From: Paratinospora sagittata
Lineage: Eukaryota > Streptophyta > Magnoliopsida > Ranunculales > Menispermaceae
NCBI GenBank assembly: GCA_035771175.1
Contig: CM069610.1
Span: 25,448,501 to 25,512,500 of the forward strand
Length of the DNA stretch: 64,000 bases
Direction of reading: 5' to 3'
Shown piece after piece: positions 23,711 through 36,756 of this stretch (position 1 is its first letter; every line of letters starts with the position of its first letter). The position numbers were made by a program, and so were the translations under genes. The notes beneath the pieces were generated by a model, which saw nothing but the letters and a program-made list of their open reading frames with translations, was not told the origin of the DNA and did not search any database.

Positions 23711-25813
23711 ATTTGAATTCAAAACATTGTTTAATCTAAAGTTGTTTTGGGCGTGCGAGACAGTGGGAATCATCTAGGTGTTAGTAGAGAATATTTCAAT
23801 TAAGATAACCTGGAGAAATTGTATAAGGAATAAAAAAATTGAGCAAGCAGAAGTGCCCACATTTTTCTCGTTAGAAATATCATATTTTTTTCTCAGACGT
23901 GGATAGCGTGCTAGTGGGTTGTGTATCACGTTCTCAATTTACAGATAGCATGCTATAGCAGATCGATATACACAAACCCGAGAGCTCGAGTTTTACGGAC
24001 TTTCCGATAGCGTGTTATCGAGGCCTATAGCGCGCTATTGCCCATTTTACTAAAAATGGAAAGATCACGGCAACTGCTTTATAGCGAAGTATCAAAGGGG
24101 ATAGCGCGGTATAGACAATTTTTCAGAAAAACAAACGTTTTGTTATAGAACCCTATCAGCGTGCTATCAACACTGATAGTGCGCTAGTGCCTTCAGGAAA
24201 ATTTTGGAAAATTGCTGGATAGCCTTATTTTTGTAAAATTAATATTTTGACACTCAAGAACCATTCCACTAACTCAAAACATATTGTATAAGATTAAAAA
24301 CTTTTAAATAATTCAAAACTCATTGAAATTATGATTAAAACCTTTCGGAAAACAATTTTTCAAAATGAAATACCATATCGAAGTGATTTTGAAGACTTTG
24401 CAGATTTCAGAGTTTTAGTGCTGAGATTGATCGAGAGGTTACCCTACACACCAAAGATCAAACTAATGCCTTACCTAGCATGAGATATGTCTTCGTTCTT
24501 TTAGCTTAATTTTTGTAGACTTCGAAAGCTGTTGTTTGATGTGTTCTTGAAGCAAGACAATTGATGTCTTCTTTTTTGTTGTGTTATCTTACCGAGACCA
24601 CTTCATATATACTTACAACTTAAAACAATGGATAGCCTCTGCAAATCTAAGCACAAAAGGGATAAAATGAAGAACTTGCTGATCAACGACGTTATCGTCA
24701 AGACAGATTGCAATTTTTATTCTATTCGAAGCTTGTTTTCACAAATGCAAGAATCAATACATTCTTCTCTTGAAAAACTCTTTGGAAAGCTCAATCTAAC
24801 TTGCAAAAATCGTGTGTCTTGTATTTTTGAAAATCAGAGAATGAGTGTCTTATAAAATTAGAAGTTGCGGGTTAAAGGGCAAGAGAGTACAAAATGATTT
24901 GAATTCAAAACATTGTTTAATCTAAAGTTGTTTTGGGCGTGCGAGACAGTGGGAATCATCTAGGTGTTAGTAGAGAATATTTCAATTAAGATAACCTGGA
25001 GAAATTGTATAAGGAATAAAAAAATTGAGCAAGCAGAAGTGCCCACATTTTTCTCGTTAGAAATATCATATTTTTTTCTCAGACGTGGATAGCGTGCTAG
25101 TGGGTTGTGTATCACGTTCTCAATTTACAGATAGCATGCTATAGCAGATCGATATACACAAACCCGAGAGCTCGAGTTTTACGGACTTTCCGATAGCGTG
25201 TTATCGAGGCCTATAGCGCGCTATTGCCCATTTTACTAAAAATGGAAAGATCACGGCAACTGCTTTATAGCGAAGTATCAAAGGGGATAGCGCGGTATAG
25301 ACAATTTTTCAGAAAAACAAACGTTTTGTTATAGAACCCTATCAGCGTGCTATCAACACTGATAGTGCGCTAGTGCCTTCAGGAAAATTTTGGAAAATTG
25401 CTGGATAGCCTTATTTTTGTAAAATTAATATTTTGACACTCAAGAACCATTCCACTAACTCAAAACATATTGTATAAGATTAAAAACTTTTAAATAATTC
25501 AAAACTCATTGAAATTATGATTAAAACCTTTCGGAAAACAATTTTTCAAAATGAAATACCATATCGAAGTGATTTTGAAGACTTTGCAGATTTCAGAGTT
25601 TTAGTGCTGAGATTGATCGAGAGGTTACCCTACACACCAAAGATCAAACTAATGCCTTACCTAGCATGAGATATGTCTTCGTTCTTTTAGCTTAATTTTT
25701 GTAGACTTCGAAAGCTGTTGTTTGATGTGTTCTTGAAGCAAGACAATTGATGTCTTCTTTTTTGTTGTGTTATCTTACCGAGACCACTTCATATATACTT
25801 ACAACTTAAAACA
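23442..25813 (+). repeat. Recent single-monomer tandem duplication, out of phase with monomer starts
   Basis: The stretch from the 75-codon frame of U20 through the front of U21 (about 23442-24627) is nearly identical to the stretch from the frame of U21 through the front of U22 (24628-25813). Shared private changes are a frame with VIVK, FYSIR and IHSS, then GAATAAAAAAATTGAG, CAATTTACAG, TGGAAAATTG, ATTCCACTAAC, and TACCATATCG. This is what one unequal exchange of exactly one monomer leaves behind. Confidence 0.88.
23711..24896 (+). repeat. Monomer U21 (A)
   Basis: First monomer with GGGCGTGCGAG and GACGTGG. Carries GAATAAAAAAATTGAG, CAATTTACAG, AACAATTTTTC, TACCATATCG. Frame ends with private GTCTTATAA. 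Confidence 0.95.
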
Positions 25814-26082
25814 ATGGATAGCCTCTGCAAATCTAAGCACAAAAGGGATAAAATGAAGAACTTGCTGATCAACGACGTTATCATCAAGACAGATTGCAAT
25901 TTTGATTCTATTCGAAGCTTGTTTTCACAAATGCAAGAATCAATACTTTCTTCTCTTGAAAAACTCTTTGGAAAGCTCAATCTAACTTGCAAAAATCGTG
26001 TGTGTTGTATTTTTGAAAATCAGAGAACGAGTGTTTTATAAAATTAGAAGTTGCGGGTTAAAGGGAAAGAGAGTACAAAATG
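24897..26082 (+). repeat. Monomer U22 (A)
   Basis: Front is a near-copy of U21 (CAATTTACAG, TACCATATCG). The frame switches to the usual type ending QRTSVL, followed by AAGGGAAAGAG. Confidence 0.95.
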
Positions 26083-28185
26083 ATTTGAATTCAAAACATT
26101 GTTTAATCTAAAGTTGTTTTGGGCGGGCGAGACAGTGGGAATCATCTAGGTGTTAGTAGAGAATATTTCAATTAAGATAACATGGAGAAATTGTATAAGG
26201 AATAGAAAAATTGAGCAAGCAGAAGTGCCCACATTTTTCTCGTTAGAAATATCATATTGTTTTCTCAGACGTGGATAGCGTGCTAGTGGGTTGTGTATCA
26301 CGTTCTCAATTGACAGATAGCATGCTACAGCAGATCGATATAAACAAACCCGAGAGCTCGAGTTTTACGGACTTTCCGATAGCGTGTCATCGAGGCCTAT
26401 AGCGCGCTATTGCCCATTTTACTAAAAATGGAAAGATCACGGCAACTGCTTTATAGCGAAGTATCAAAGGGGATAGCGCGGTATAGACAATTTTTCAGAA
26501 AAACAAACGTTTTGTTATAGAACCCTATCAGCGTGCTATCAACACTGATAGTGCGCTAGTGCCTTCAGGAAAATTTTGGAAAATTGCTGGATAGCCTTAT
26601 TTTTGTAAAATTAATATTTTGACACTCAAGAACCATTCCACTAACTCAAAACATATTGTATAAGATTAAAAACTTTTAAATAATTCAAAACTCATTGAAA
26701 TTATGATTAAAACCTTTCGGAAAACATTTTTTCAAAATGAAATACAATATCGAAGTGATTTTGAAGACTTTGCAGATTTCAGAGTTTTAGTGCTGAGATT
26801 GATCGAGAGGTTACCCTACACACCAAAGATCAAACTAATGCCTTACCTACCATGAGATATGTCTTCGTTATTTTAGCTTAATCTTTGTAGACTTCGAAAG
26901 CTGTTGTTTGATGTGTTCTTGAAGCAAGACAATTGATGTCTTCTTTTTTGTTGTGTTATCTTACCGAGACCACTTCATATATACTTACAACTTAAAACAA
27001 TGGATAGCCTCTGCAAATCTAAGCACAAAAGGGATAAAATGAAGAACTTGCTGATCAACGACGTTATCATCAAGACAGATTGCAATTTTGATTCTATTCG
27101 AAGCTTGTTTTCACAAATGCAAGAATCAATACTTTCTTCTCTTGAAAAACTCTTTGGAAAGCTCAATCTAACTTGCAAAAATCGTGTGTGTTGTATTTTT
27201 GAAAATCAGAGAACGAGTGTTTTATAAAATTAGAAGTTGCGGGTTAAAGGGAAAGAGAGTACAAAATGATTTGAATTCAAAACATTGTTTAATCTAAAGT
27301 TGTTTTGGGCGGGCGAGACAGTGGGAATCATCTAGGTGTTAGTAGAGAATATTTCAATTAAGATAACATGGAGAAATTGTATAAGGAATAGAAAAATTGA
27401 GCAAGCAGAAGTGCCCACATTTTTCTCGTTAGAAATATCATATTGTTTTCTCAGACGTGGATAGCGTGCTAGTGGGTTGTGTATCACGTTCTCAATTGAC
27501 AGATAGCATGCTACAGCAGATCGATATAAACAAACCCGAGAGCTCGAGTTTTACGGACTTTCCGATAGCGTGGTATCGAGGCCTATAGCGCGCTATTGCC
27601 CATTTTACTAAAAATGGAAAGATCACGGCAACTACTTTATAGCGAAGTATCAAAGGGGATAGCGCGGTATAGACAATTTTTCAGAAAAACAAAAGTTTTG
27701 TTATAGAACCCTATCAGCGTGCTATCAACACTGATAGTGCGCTAGTGCCTTCAGGAAAATTTTGGCAAATTGCTGGATAGCCTTATTTTTGTAAAATTAA
27801 TATTTTGACACTCAAGAACAATTCCATTAACTCAAAACATATTGTATAAGATTAAAAACTTTTAAATAATTCAAAACTCATTGAAATTATGATTAAAACC
27901 TTTCGGAAAACATTTTTTCAAAATGAAATACTATATCGAAGTGATTTTGAAGACTTTGCAGATTTCAGAGTTTTAGTGCTGAGATTGATCGAGAGGTTAC
28001 CCTACACACCAAAGATCAAACTAATGCCTTACCTAGCACGAGATATGTCTTCGTTCTTTTAGCTTAATCTTTGTAGAATTCGAAAGCTGTCGTTTGATGT
28101 GTTCTTGAAGCAAGACAATTGATGTCTTCTTTTTTGTTGTGTTATCTTACCGAGACCACTTCATATATACTTAGAACTTAAAACA
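25814..28185 (+). repeat. Second single-monomer tandem duplication (U22 back to U24 front)
   Basis: The back of U22 plus front of U23 matches the back of U23 plus front of U24. Both carry QRTSVL at the end of the 75-codon frame, then GGGCGGGCGAG, AACATGGAG, ATATTGTTTTCTC as ATCATATTGTTTTC, GCTACAGCAG and ATATAAACAA. The two segments part near 27570, where U24 changes to GTGGTATCG. Confidence 0.85.
26083..27268 (+). repeat. Monomer U23 (A)
   Basis: GGGCGGGCGAG, AACATGGAG, GCTACAGCAG, ATATAAACAA. Private: GCGTGTCATCG, TACAATATCG, CTACCATGAG. CGTTATTTTAGC recurs in U30. Confidence 0.95.
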
Positions 28186-28454
28186 ATGGATAGCCTCTGC
28201 AAATCTAAGCACAAAAGGGATAAAATGAAGAACTTGCTGATCAACGACGTTATCATCAAGACAGATTGCAATTTTGATTCTATTCGAAGCTTGTTTTCAC
28301 AAATGCAAGAATCAATACTTTCTTCTCTTGAAAAACTCTTTGGAAAGCTCAATCTAACTTGCAAAAATCGTGTGTGTTGTATTTTTGAAAATCAGAGAAC
28401 GAGTGTTTTATAAAATTAGAAGTTGCGGGTTAAAGGGAAAGAGAGTACAAAATG
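27269..28454 (+). repeat. Monomer U24 (A)
   Basis: Front as U23. Back has GTGGTATCG, CAACTACTTTATAG, ACAAAAGTTTTG (private), AGAACAATTCC, AGCACGAG, GCTGTCGTTTG. Confidence 0.95.
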
Positions 28455-29640
28455 ATTTGAATTCAAAACATTGTTTAATCTAAAGTTGTTTTGGGCGTGC
28501 GAGACAGTGGGAATCATCTAGGTGTTAGTAGAGAATATTTCAATTAAGATAACCTGGAGAAATTGTATAAGGAATAGAAAAATCGAGCAAGCAGAAGTGC
28601 CCACATTTTTCTCGTTAGAAATATCATATTTTTTTCTCAGACGTGGATAGCGTGCTAGTGGGTTGTGTATCACGTTCTCAATTGACAGATAGCATGCTAT
28701 AGCAGATCGATATACACAAACCCGAGAGCTCGAGTTTTACGGACTTTCCGATAGCGTGGTATCGAGGCCTATAGCGCGCTATTGCCCATTTTACTAAAAA
28801 TGGAAAGATCACGGCAACTGCTTTATAGCGAAGTATCAAAGGGGATAGCGCGGTATAGACAATTTTTCAGAAAAACAAATGTTTTGTTATAGAACCCTAT
28901 CAGCGTGCTATCAACACTGATAGTGCGCTAGTGCCTTCAGGAAAATTTTGGCAAATTGCTGGATAGCCTTATTTTTGTAAAATTAATATTTTGACACTCA
29001 AGAACAATTCCATTAACTCAAAACATATTGTATAAGATTAAAAACTTTTAAATAATTCAAAACTCATTGAAATTATGATTAAAACCTTTCGGAAAACATT
29101 TTTTCAAAATGAAATACTATATCGAAGTGATTTTGAAGACTTTGCAGATTTCAGAGTTTTAGTGCTGAGATTGATCGAGAGGTTACCCTACACACCAAAG
29201 ATCAAACTAATGCCTTACCTAGCACGAGATATGTCTTCGTTCTTTTAGCTTAATCTTTGTAGAATTCGAAAGCTGTCGTTTGATGTGTTCTTGAAGCAAG
29301 ACAATTGATGTCTTCTTTTTTGTTGTGTTATCTTACCGAGACCACTTCATATATACTTAGAACTTAAAACAATGGATAGCCTCTGCAAATCTAAGCACAA
29401 AAGGGATAAAATGAAGAACTTGCTGATCAACGACGTTATCATCAAGACAGATTGCAATTTTGATTCTATTCGAAGCTTGTTTTCACAAATGCAAGAATCA
29501 ATACTTTCTTCTCTTGAAAAACTCTTTGGAAAGCTCAATCTAACTTGCAAAAATCGTGTGTGTTGTATTTTTGAAAATCAGAGAACGAGTGTTTTATAAA
29601 ATTAGAAGTTGCGGGTTAAAGGGAAAGAGAGTACAAAATG
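27570..29640 (+). repeat. Third single-monomer duplication (U24 back and U25 back)
   Basis: The second halves of U24 and U25 share GTGGTATCG, AGAACAATTCC, AGCACGAGATATG, GCTGTCGTTTG and a frame ending QRTSVL. U25's first half differs, having returned to GGGCGTGCGAG and GCTATAGCAG. Boundaries are approximate. Confidence 0.75.
28455..29640 (+). repeat. Monomer U25 (A)
   Basis: Front GGGCGTGCGAG with AATCGAGC. Shares GTGGTATCG, AGAACAATTCC, AGCACGAG and GCTGTCGTTTG with U24. Frame ends QRTSVL. Confidence 0.95.
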
Positions 29641-30826
29641 ATTTGAATTCAAAACATTGTTTAATCTAAAGTTGTTTTGGGCGTGCGAGACAGTGGGAAT
29701 CATCTAGGTGTTAGTAGAGAATATTTCAATTAAGATAACCTGGAGAAATTGTATAAGGAATAGAAAAATTGAGCAAGCAGAAGTGCCCACATTTTTCTCG
29801 TTAGAAATATCATATTTTTTTCTCAGACGTGGATAGCGTGCTAGTGGGTTGTGAATCACGTTCTCAATTGACAGATAGCATGCTATAGCAGATTGATATA
29901 CACAAACCCGAGAGCTCGAGTTTTACGGACTTTCCGATAGCGTGTTATCGAGGCCTATAGCGCGCTATTGCCCATTTTACTAAAAATGGAAAGATCACGG
30001 CAACTGCTTTATAGCGAAGTATCAAAGGGGATAGCGCGGTATAGACAATTTTTCAGAAAAACAAATGTTTTGTTATAGAACCCTATCAGCGTGCTATCAA
30101 CACTGATAGTGCGCTAGTGCCATCAGGAAAATTTTGGCAAATTGCTGGATAGCCTTATTTTTGTAAAATTAATATTTTGACACTCAAGAACCATTCCATT
30201 AACTCAAAACATATTGTATAAGATTAAAAACTTTTAAATAATTCAAAACTCATTGAAATTATGATTAAAACCTTTCGGAAAACATTTTTTCAAAATGAAA
30301 TACTATATCGAAGTGATTTTGAAGACTTTGCAGATTTCAGAGTTTTAGTGCTGAGATTGATCGAGAGGTTACCCTACACACCAAAGATCAAACTAATGCC
30401 TTACCTAGCATGAGATATGTCTTCGTTCTTTTAGCTTAATCTTTGTAGAATTCGAAAGCTGTTGTTTGATGTGTTCTTGAAGCAAGACAATTGATGTCTT
30501 CTTTTTTGTTGTGTTATCTTACCGAGACCACTTCATATATACTTACAACTTAAAACAATGGATAGCCTCTGCAAATCTAAGCACAAAAGGGATAAAATGA
30601 AGAACTTGCTGATCAACGACGTTATCATCAAGACAGATTGCAATTTTGATTCTATTCGAAGCTTGTTTTCACAAATGCAAGAATCAATACTTTCTTCTCT
30701 TGAAAAACTCTTTGGAAAGCTCAATCTAACTTGCAAAAATCGTGTGTGTTGTATTTTTGAAAATCAGAGAATGAGTGTTTTATAAAATTAGAAGTTGCGG
30801 GTTAAAGGGAAATAGAGTACAAAATG
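29641..30826 (+). repeat. Monomer U26 (A)
   Basis: Private: GTTGTGAATCACG. GCAGATTGATATAC is shared with U28. GTGCCATCAGG is retained and the frame ends QRMSVL, then AAATAGAGTAC. Confidence 0.95.
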
Positions 30827-32012
30827 ATTTGAATTCAAAACATTGTTTAATCTAAAGTTGTTTTGGGCGTGCGAGACAGTGGGAATCATCTTGGTGTTAG
30901 TAGAGAATATTTCAATTAAGATAACATGGAGAAATTGTATAAGGAATAGAAAAATCGAGCAAGCAGAAGTGCCCACATTTTTCTCGTTAGAAATATCATA
31001 TTTTTTTCTCAGACGTGGATAGCGTGCTAGTGGGTTGTGTATCACGTTCTCAATTGACAGATAGCATGCTATAGCAGATCGATATACACAAACCCGAGAG
31101 CTCGAGTTTTACGGACTTTCCGGTAGCGTGTTATCGAGGCCTATAGCGCGCTATTGCCCATTTTACTAAAAATGGAAAGATCACGGCAACTACTTTATAG
31201 CGAAGTATCAAAGGGGATAGCGCGGTATAGACAATTTTTTAGAAAAACAAACGTTTTGTTATAGAACCCTATCAGCGTGCTATCAACACTGATAGTGCGC
31301 TAGTGCCTTCAGGAAAATTTTGGCAAATTGCTGGATAGCCTTATTTTTGTAAAATTAATATTTTGACACTCAAGAACCATTCCATTAACTCAAAACATAT
31401 TGTATAAGATTAAAAACTTTTAAATAATTCAAAACTCATTGAAATTATGATTAAAACCTTTCGAAAAACATTTTTTCAAAATGAGATACTATATCGAAGT
31501 GATTTTGAAGACTTTGCAGATTTCAGAGTTTTAGTGCTGAGATTGATCGAGAGGTTACCCTACACACCAAAGATCAAACTAATGCCTTACGTAGCATGAG
31601 ATATGTCTTCGTTCTTTTAGCTTAATCTTTGTAGAATTCGAAAGCTGTCGTTTGATGTGTTCTTGAAGCAAGACAATTGATGTCTTCTTTTTTGTTGTGT
31701 TATCTTACCGAGACCACTTCATATATACTTAGAACTTAAAACAATGGATAGCCTCTGCAAATCTAAGCACAAAAGGGATAAAATGAAGAACTTGCTGATC
31801 AACGACGTTATCATCAAGACAGATTGCAATTTTGATTCTATTCGAAGCTTGTTTTCACAAATGCAAGAATCAATACTTTCTTCTCTTGAAAAACTCTTTG
31901 GAAAGCTCAATCTAACTTGCAAAAATCGCGTGTGTTGTATTTTTGAAAATCAGAGAACGAGTGTTTTATAAAATTAGAAGTTGCGGGTTAAAGGGAAAGA
32001 GAGTACAAAATG
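30827..32012 (+). repeat. Monomer U27 (A)
   Basis: Private: ATCATCTTGGTG, AATTTTTTAGAAA, AAATGAGATAC. Has CCGGTAGCG, CAACTACTTTATAG and first TACGTAGCATG. Frame ends QRTSVL. Confidence 0.95.
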
Positions 32013-33198
32013 ATTTGAATTCAAAACATTGTTTAATCTAAAGTTGTTTTGGGCGTGCGAGACAGTGGGAATCATCTAGGTGTTAGTAGAGAATATTTCA
32101 ATTAAGATAACCTGGAGAAATTGTATAAGGAATAGAAAAATTGAGCAAGCAGAAGTGCCCACATTTTTCTCGTTAGAAATATCATATTTTTTTCTCAGAC
32201 GTGGATAGCGTGCTAGTGGGTTGTGTATCACGTTCTCAATTGACAGATAGCATGCTATAGCAGATTGATATACACAAACCCGAGAGCTCGAGTTTTACGG
32301 ACTTTCCGATAGCGTGTTATCGAGGCCTATAGCGCGCTATTGCCCATTTTACTAAAAATGGAAAGATCACGGCAACTGCTTTATAGCGAAGTATCAAAGG
32401 GGATAGCGCGGTATAGACAATTTTTCAGAAAAACAAATGTTTTGTTATAGAACCCTATCAGCGTGCTATCAACACTGATAGTGCGCTAGTGCCATCAGGA
32501 AAATTTTGGCAAATTGCTGGATAGCCTTATTTTTGTAAAATTAATATTTTGACACTCAAGAACCATTCCATTAACTCAAAACATATTGTATAAGATTAAA
32601 AACTTTTAAATAATTCAAAACTCATTGAAATTATGATTAAAACCTTTCGGAAAACATTTTTTCAAAATGAAATACTATATCGAAGTGATTTTGAAGACTT
32701 TGCAGATTTCAGAGTTTTAGTGCTGAGATTGATCGAGAGGTTACCCTACACACCAAAGATCAAACTAATGCCTTACGTAGCATGAGATATGTCTTCGTTC
32801 TTTTAGCTTAATCTTTGTAGAATTCGAAAGCTGTTGTTTGATGTGTTCTTGAAGCAAGACAATTGATGTCTTCTTTTTTGTTGTGTTATCTTACCGAGAC
32901 CACTTCATATATACTTACAACTTAAAACAATGGATAACCTCTGCAAATCTAAGCACAAAAGGGATAAAATGAAGAACTTGTTGATCAACGACGTTATCAT
33001 CAAGACAGATTGCAATTTTGATTCTAATCGAAGCTTGTTTTCACAAATGCAAGAATCAATACTTTCTTCTCTTGAAAAACTCTTTGGAAAGCTCAATCTA
33101 ACTTGCAAAAATCGCGTGTGTTGTATTTTTGAAAATCAGAGAACGAGTGTTTTATAAAATTAGAAGTTGCGGGTTAAAGGGAAAGAGAGTACAAAATG
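32013..33198 (+). repeat. Monomer U28 (A)
   Basis: GCAGATTGATATAC and TACGTAGCATG. Frame begins MDNL and has SNRSLF; AATCGCGTGTG links it to U27. Confidence 0.95.
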
Positions 33199-35301
33199 AT
33201 TTGAATTCAAAACATTGTTTAATCTAAAGTTGTTTTGGGCGTGCGAGACAGTGGGAATCATCTAGGTGTTAGTAGAGAATATTTCAATTAAGATAACCTG
33301 GAGAAATTGTATAAGGAATAGAAAAATTGAGCAAGCAGAAGTGCCCACATTTTTCTCGTTAGAAATATCATATTTTTTTCTCAGACATGGATAGCGTGCT
33401 AGTGGGTTGTGTATCACGTTCTCAATTGACAGATAGCATGCTATAGCATATCCATATACACAAACCCGAGAGCTCGAGTTTTACGGACTTTCCGATAGCG
33501 TGTTATCGAGGCCTATAGCGCGCTATTGCCCATTTTACTAAAAATGGAAAGATCACGGCAACTGCTTTATAGCGAAGTATCAAAGGGGATAGCGCGGTAT
33601 AGACAATTTTTCAGAAAAACAAATGTTTTGTTATAGAACCCTATCAGCGTGCTATCAACACTGATAGTGCGCTAGTGCCATCAGGAAAATTTTGGCAAAT
33701 TGCTGGATAGCCTTATTTTTGTAAAATTAATATTTTGACACTCAAGAACCATTCCATTAACTCAAAACATATTGTATAAGATTAAAAACTTTTAAATAAT
33801 TCAAAACTCATTGAAATTATGATTAAAACCTTTCGGAAAACATTTTTTCAAAATGAAATACTATATCGAAGTGATTTTGAAGACTTTGCAGATTTCAGAG
33901 TTTTAGTGCTGAGATTGATCGAGAGGTTACCCTACACACCAAAGATCAAACTAATGCCTTACGTAGCATGAGATATGTCTTCGTTCTTTTAGCTTAATCT
34001 TTGTAGAATTCGAAAGCTGTTGTTTGATGTGTTCTTGAAGCAAGACAATTGATGTCTTCTTTTTTGTTGTGTTATCTTACCGAGACCACTTCATATATAC
34101 TTACAACTTAAAACAATGGATAACCTCTGCAAATCTAAGCACAAAAGGGATAAAATGAAGAACTTGTTGATCAACGACGTTATCATCAAGACAGATTGCA
34201 ATTTTGATTCTAATCGAAGCTTGTTTTCACAAATGCAAGAATCAATACTTTCTTCTCTTGAAAAACTCTTTGGAAAGCTCAATCTAACTTGCAAAAATCG
34301 TGTGTGTTGTATTTTTGAAAATCAGAGAAGGAGTGTTTTATAAAATTAGAAGTTGCGGGTTAAAGGGCAAGAGAGTACAAAATGATTTGAATTCAAAACA
34401 TTGTTTAATCTAAAGTTGTTTTGGGCGTGCGAGACAGTGGGAATCATCTAGGTGTTAGTAGAGAATATTTCAATTAAGATAACCTGGAGAAATTGTATAA
34501 GGAATAGAAAAATTGAGCAAGCAGAAGTGCCCACATTTTTCTCGTTAGAAATATCATATTTTTTTCTCAGACGTGGATAGCGTGCTAGTGGGTTGTGTAT
34601 CACGTTCTCAATTGACAGATAGCATGCTATAGCATATCCATATACACAAACCCGAGAGCTCGAGTTTTACGGACTTTCCGATAGCGTGTTATCGAGGCCT
34701 ATAGCGCGCTATTGCCCATTTTACTAAAAATGGAAAGATCACGGCAACTGCTTTATAGCGAAGTATCAAAGGGGATAGCGCGGTATAGACAATTTTTCAG
34801 AAAAACAAATGTTTTGTTATAGAACCCTATCAGCGTGCTATCAACACTGATAGTGCGCCAGTGCCATCAGGAAAATTTTGGCAAATTGCTGGATAGCCTT
34901 ATTTTTGTAAAATTAATATTTTGACACTCAAGAACCATTCCATTAACTCAAAACATATTGTATAAGATTAAAAACTTTTAAATAATTCAAAACTCATTGA
35001 AATTATGATTAAAACCTTTCGGAAAACATTTTTTTAAAATGAAATACTATATCGAAGTGATTTTGAAGACTTTGCAGCTTTCAGAGTTTTAGTGCTGAGA
35101 TTGATCGAGAGGTTACCCTACACACCAAAGATCAAACTAATGCCTTACCTAGCATGAGATATGTCTTCGTTATTTTAGCTTAATCTTTGTAGAATTCGAA
35201 AGCTGTTGTTTGATCTGTTCTTGAAGCAAGACAATTGATGTCTTCTTTTTTGTTGTGTTATCTTACCGAGACCACTTCATATATACTTACAACTGAAAAC
35301 A
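32930..35301 (+). repeat. Fourth single-monomer duplication (U28 back to U30 front)
   Basis: The frames of U28 and U29 both begin MDNL and contain SNRSLF, and the fronts of U29 and U30 both carry GCATATCCATATAC. The duplicated segment therefore starts in the back of U28 and ends in the front part of U30. U28-U29 also share TACGTAGCATGAG with U27. Confidence 0.8.
33199..34384 (+). repeat. Monomer U29 (A)
   Basis: GACATGGATAGCG is seen only here and in U35. GCATATCCATATAC is shared with U30. Frame begins MDNL and ends QRRSVL. Confidence 0.95.
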
Positions 35302-35570
35302 ATGGATAGCCTCTGCAAATCTAAGCACAAAAGGGATAAAATGAAGAACTTGCTGATCAACGACGTTATCATCAAGACAGATTGCAATTTTGATTCTATT
35401 CGAAGCTTGTTTTCACAAATGCAAGAATCAATACTTTCTTCTCTTTAAAAACTCTTTCGAAAGCTCAATCTAACTTGCAAAAATCGCGTGTGTTGTATTT
35501 TTGAAAATCAGAGAATGAGTGTTTTATAAAATTAGAAGTTGCGGGTTAAAGGGAAAGAGAGTACAAAATG
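34385..35570 (+). repeat. Monomer U30 (A), frames broken
   Basis: Private: GTGCGCCAGTG, TTTTTTTAAAATG (TAA in the 50-codon frame), GCAGCTTTC, AACTGAAAAC. CTCTTTAAAAACTC stops the 75-codon frame at codon 49. GATCTGTTC links it to U31. Confidence 0.95.
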
Positions 35571-36756
35571 ATTTGAATTCAAAACATTGTTTAATCTAAA
35601 GTTGTTTTGGGCGTGCGAGACAGTGGGAATCATCTAGGTGTTAGTAGAGAATATTTCAATTAAGATAACCTGGAGAAATTGTATAAGGAATAGAAAAATC
35701 GAGCAAGGAGAAGTGCCCAGATTTTTCTCGTTAGAAATATCAGATTTTTTTCTCAGACGTGGATAGCGTGCTAGTGGGTTGTGTATCATGTTCCCAATTG
35801 ACAGATAGCATGCTATAGCAGATCAATATTCACAAATCCGAGAGGTCGAGTTTTACGGACTTTCTGATAGCGTGTTATCGAGGCCTATAGCGCGCTATTG
35901 CCCATTTTACTAAAAATGGAAAGATCACGGCAACTGCTTTATAGCGAAGTATCAAAGGGGATAGCGCGGTACAGACAATTTTTCAGAAAAACAAATGTTT
36001 TGTTATAGAACCCTATCAGCGTGCTATCAACACTGATAGTGCGCTAGTGCCTTCAGGAAAATTTAGGCAAATTGCTAGATAGCCTTATTTTTGTAAAATT
36101 AATATTTTGACACTCAAGAACCATTCCATTAACTCAAAACATATTGTATAAGATTAAAAACTTTTAAATAATTCAAAACTCTTTGAAATTATGATTTAAA
36201 CCTTTCGGAAAACATTTTTTCAAAATGAAATACTATATCGAAGTGATTTTGAAGACTTTGCAGATTTCAGAGTTTTAGTGCTGAGATTGATCGAGAGGTT
36301 ACCCTACACACCAAAGATCAAACTAATGCCTTACCTAGCATGAGATATGTCTTCGTTCTTTTAGCTTAATCTTTGTAGACTTCGAAAGCTGTTGTTTGAT
36401 CTGTTCTTGATGCAAGACAATTGATGTGTTCTTTTTTGTTGTGTTATCTTACCGAGACCACTTTATATATACTTACAACTTAAAACAATGGATAGCCTCT
36501 GCAAATCTAAGCACAAAAGGGATAGAATGAAGAACTTGCTGATCAACGACGTTATCATCAAGACAGATTGCAATTTTGATTCTATTCGAAGCTTGTTTTC
36601 ACAAATGCAAGAATCAATACTTTCTTCTCTTGAAAAACTATTTGGAAAGCTCAATCTAACTTGCAAAAATCGTGTGTGTTGTATTTTTGAAAATCGGAGA
36701 ATGAGTGTTTTATAAAATTAGAAGTTGCGGGTTAAAGGGCAAGAGATTACAAAATG
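35571..36756 (+). repeat. Monomer U31 (A with first B marks)
   Basis: Private: GCAAGGAGAAG, CCCAGATTT, TTCCCAATTG, GATCAATATTC, GAGGTCGAG, GCTAGATAGCC, GATTTAAACC. B-type ATCATGTTC and GATGTGTTC are present. Last forward copy with an open 75-codon frame (HKRDRMK, ENRRMSVL). Confidence 0.95.

Larger units (their letters stand above)
1..36756 (+). repeat. Subfamily A block (U1-U31)
   Basis: Subfamily A is recognised by GACAGTGGG near monomer position 50, GACGCGG or GACGTGG followed by ATAGCGTGCTAGTGGG, ATCACGTTC, CCCGAGAGCTCGAGTTTTACGG, the perfect palindrome CTATAGCGCGCTATTG, TTTGCAGATTTC, GATGTCTTC, and GTTTTCACAAATG inside the 75-codon frame. Within A, U1-U19 mainly have GGGCACGCGAG (GGCATGCGTG in U5). 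From U21 the form is GGGCGTGCGAG or GGGCGGGCGAG with GACGTGG, a step towards B. U31 already carries two B markers. Confidence 0.9.
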
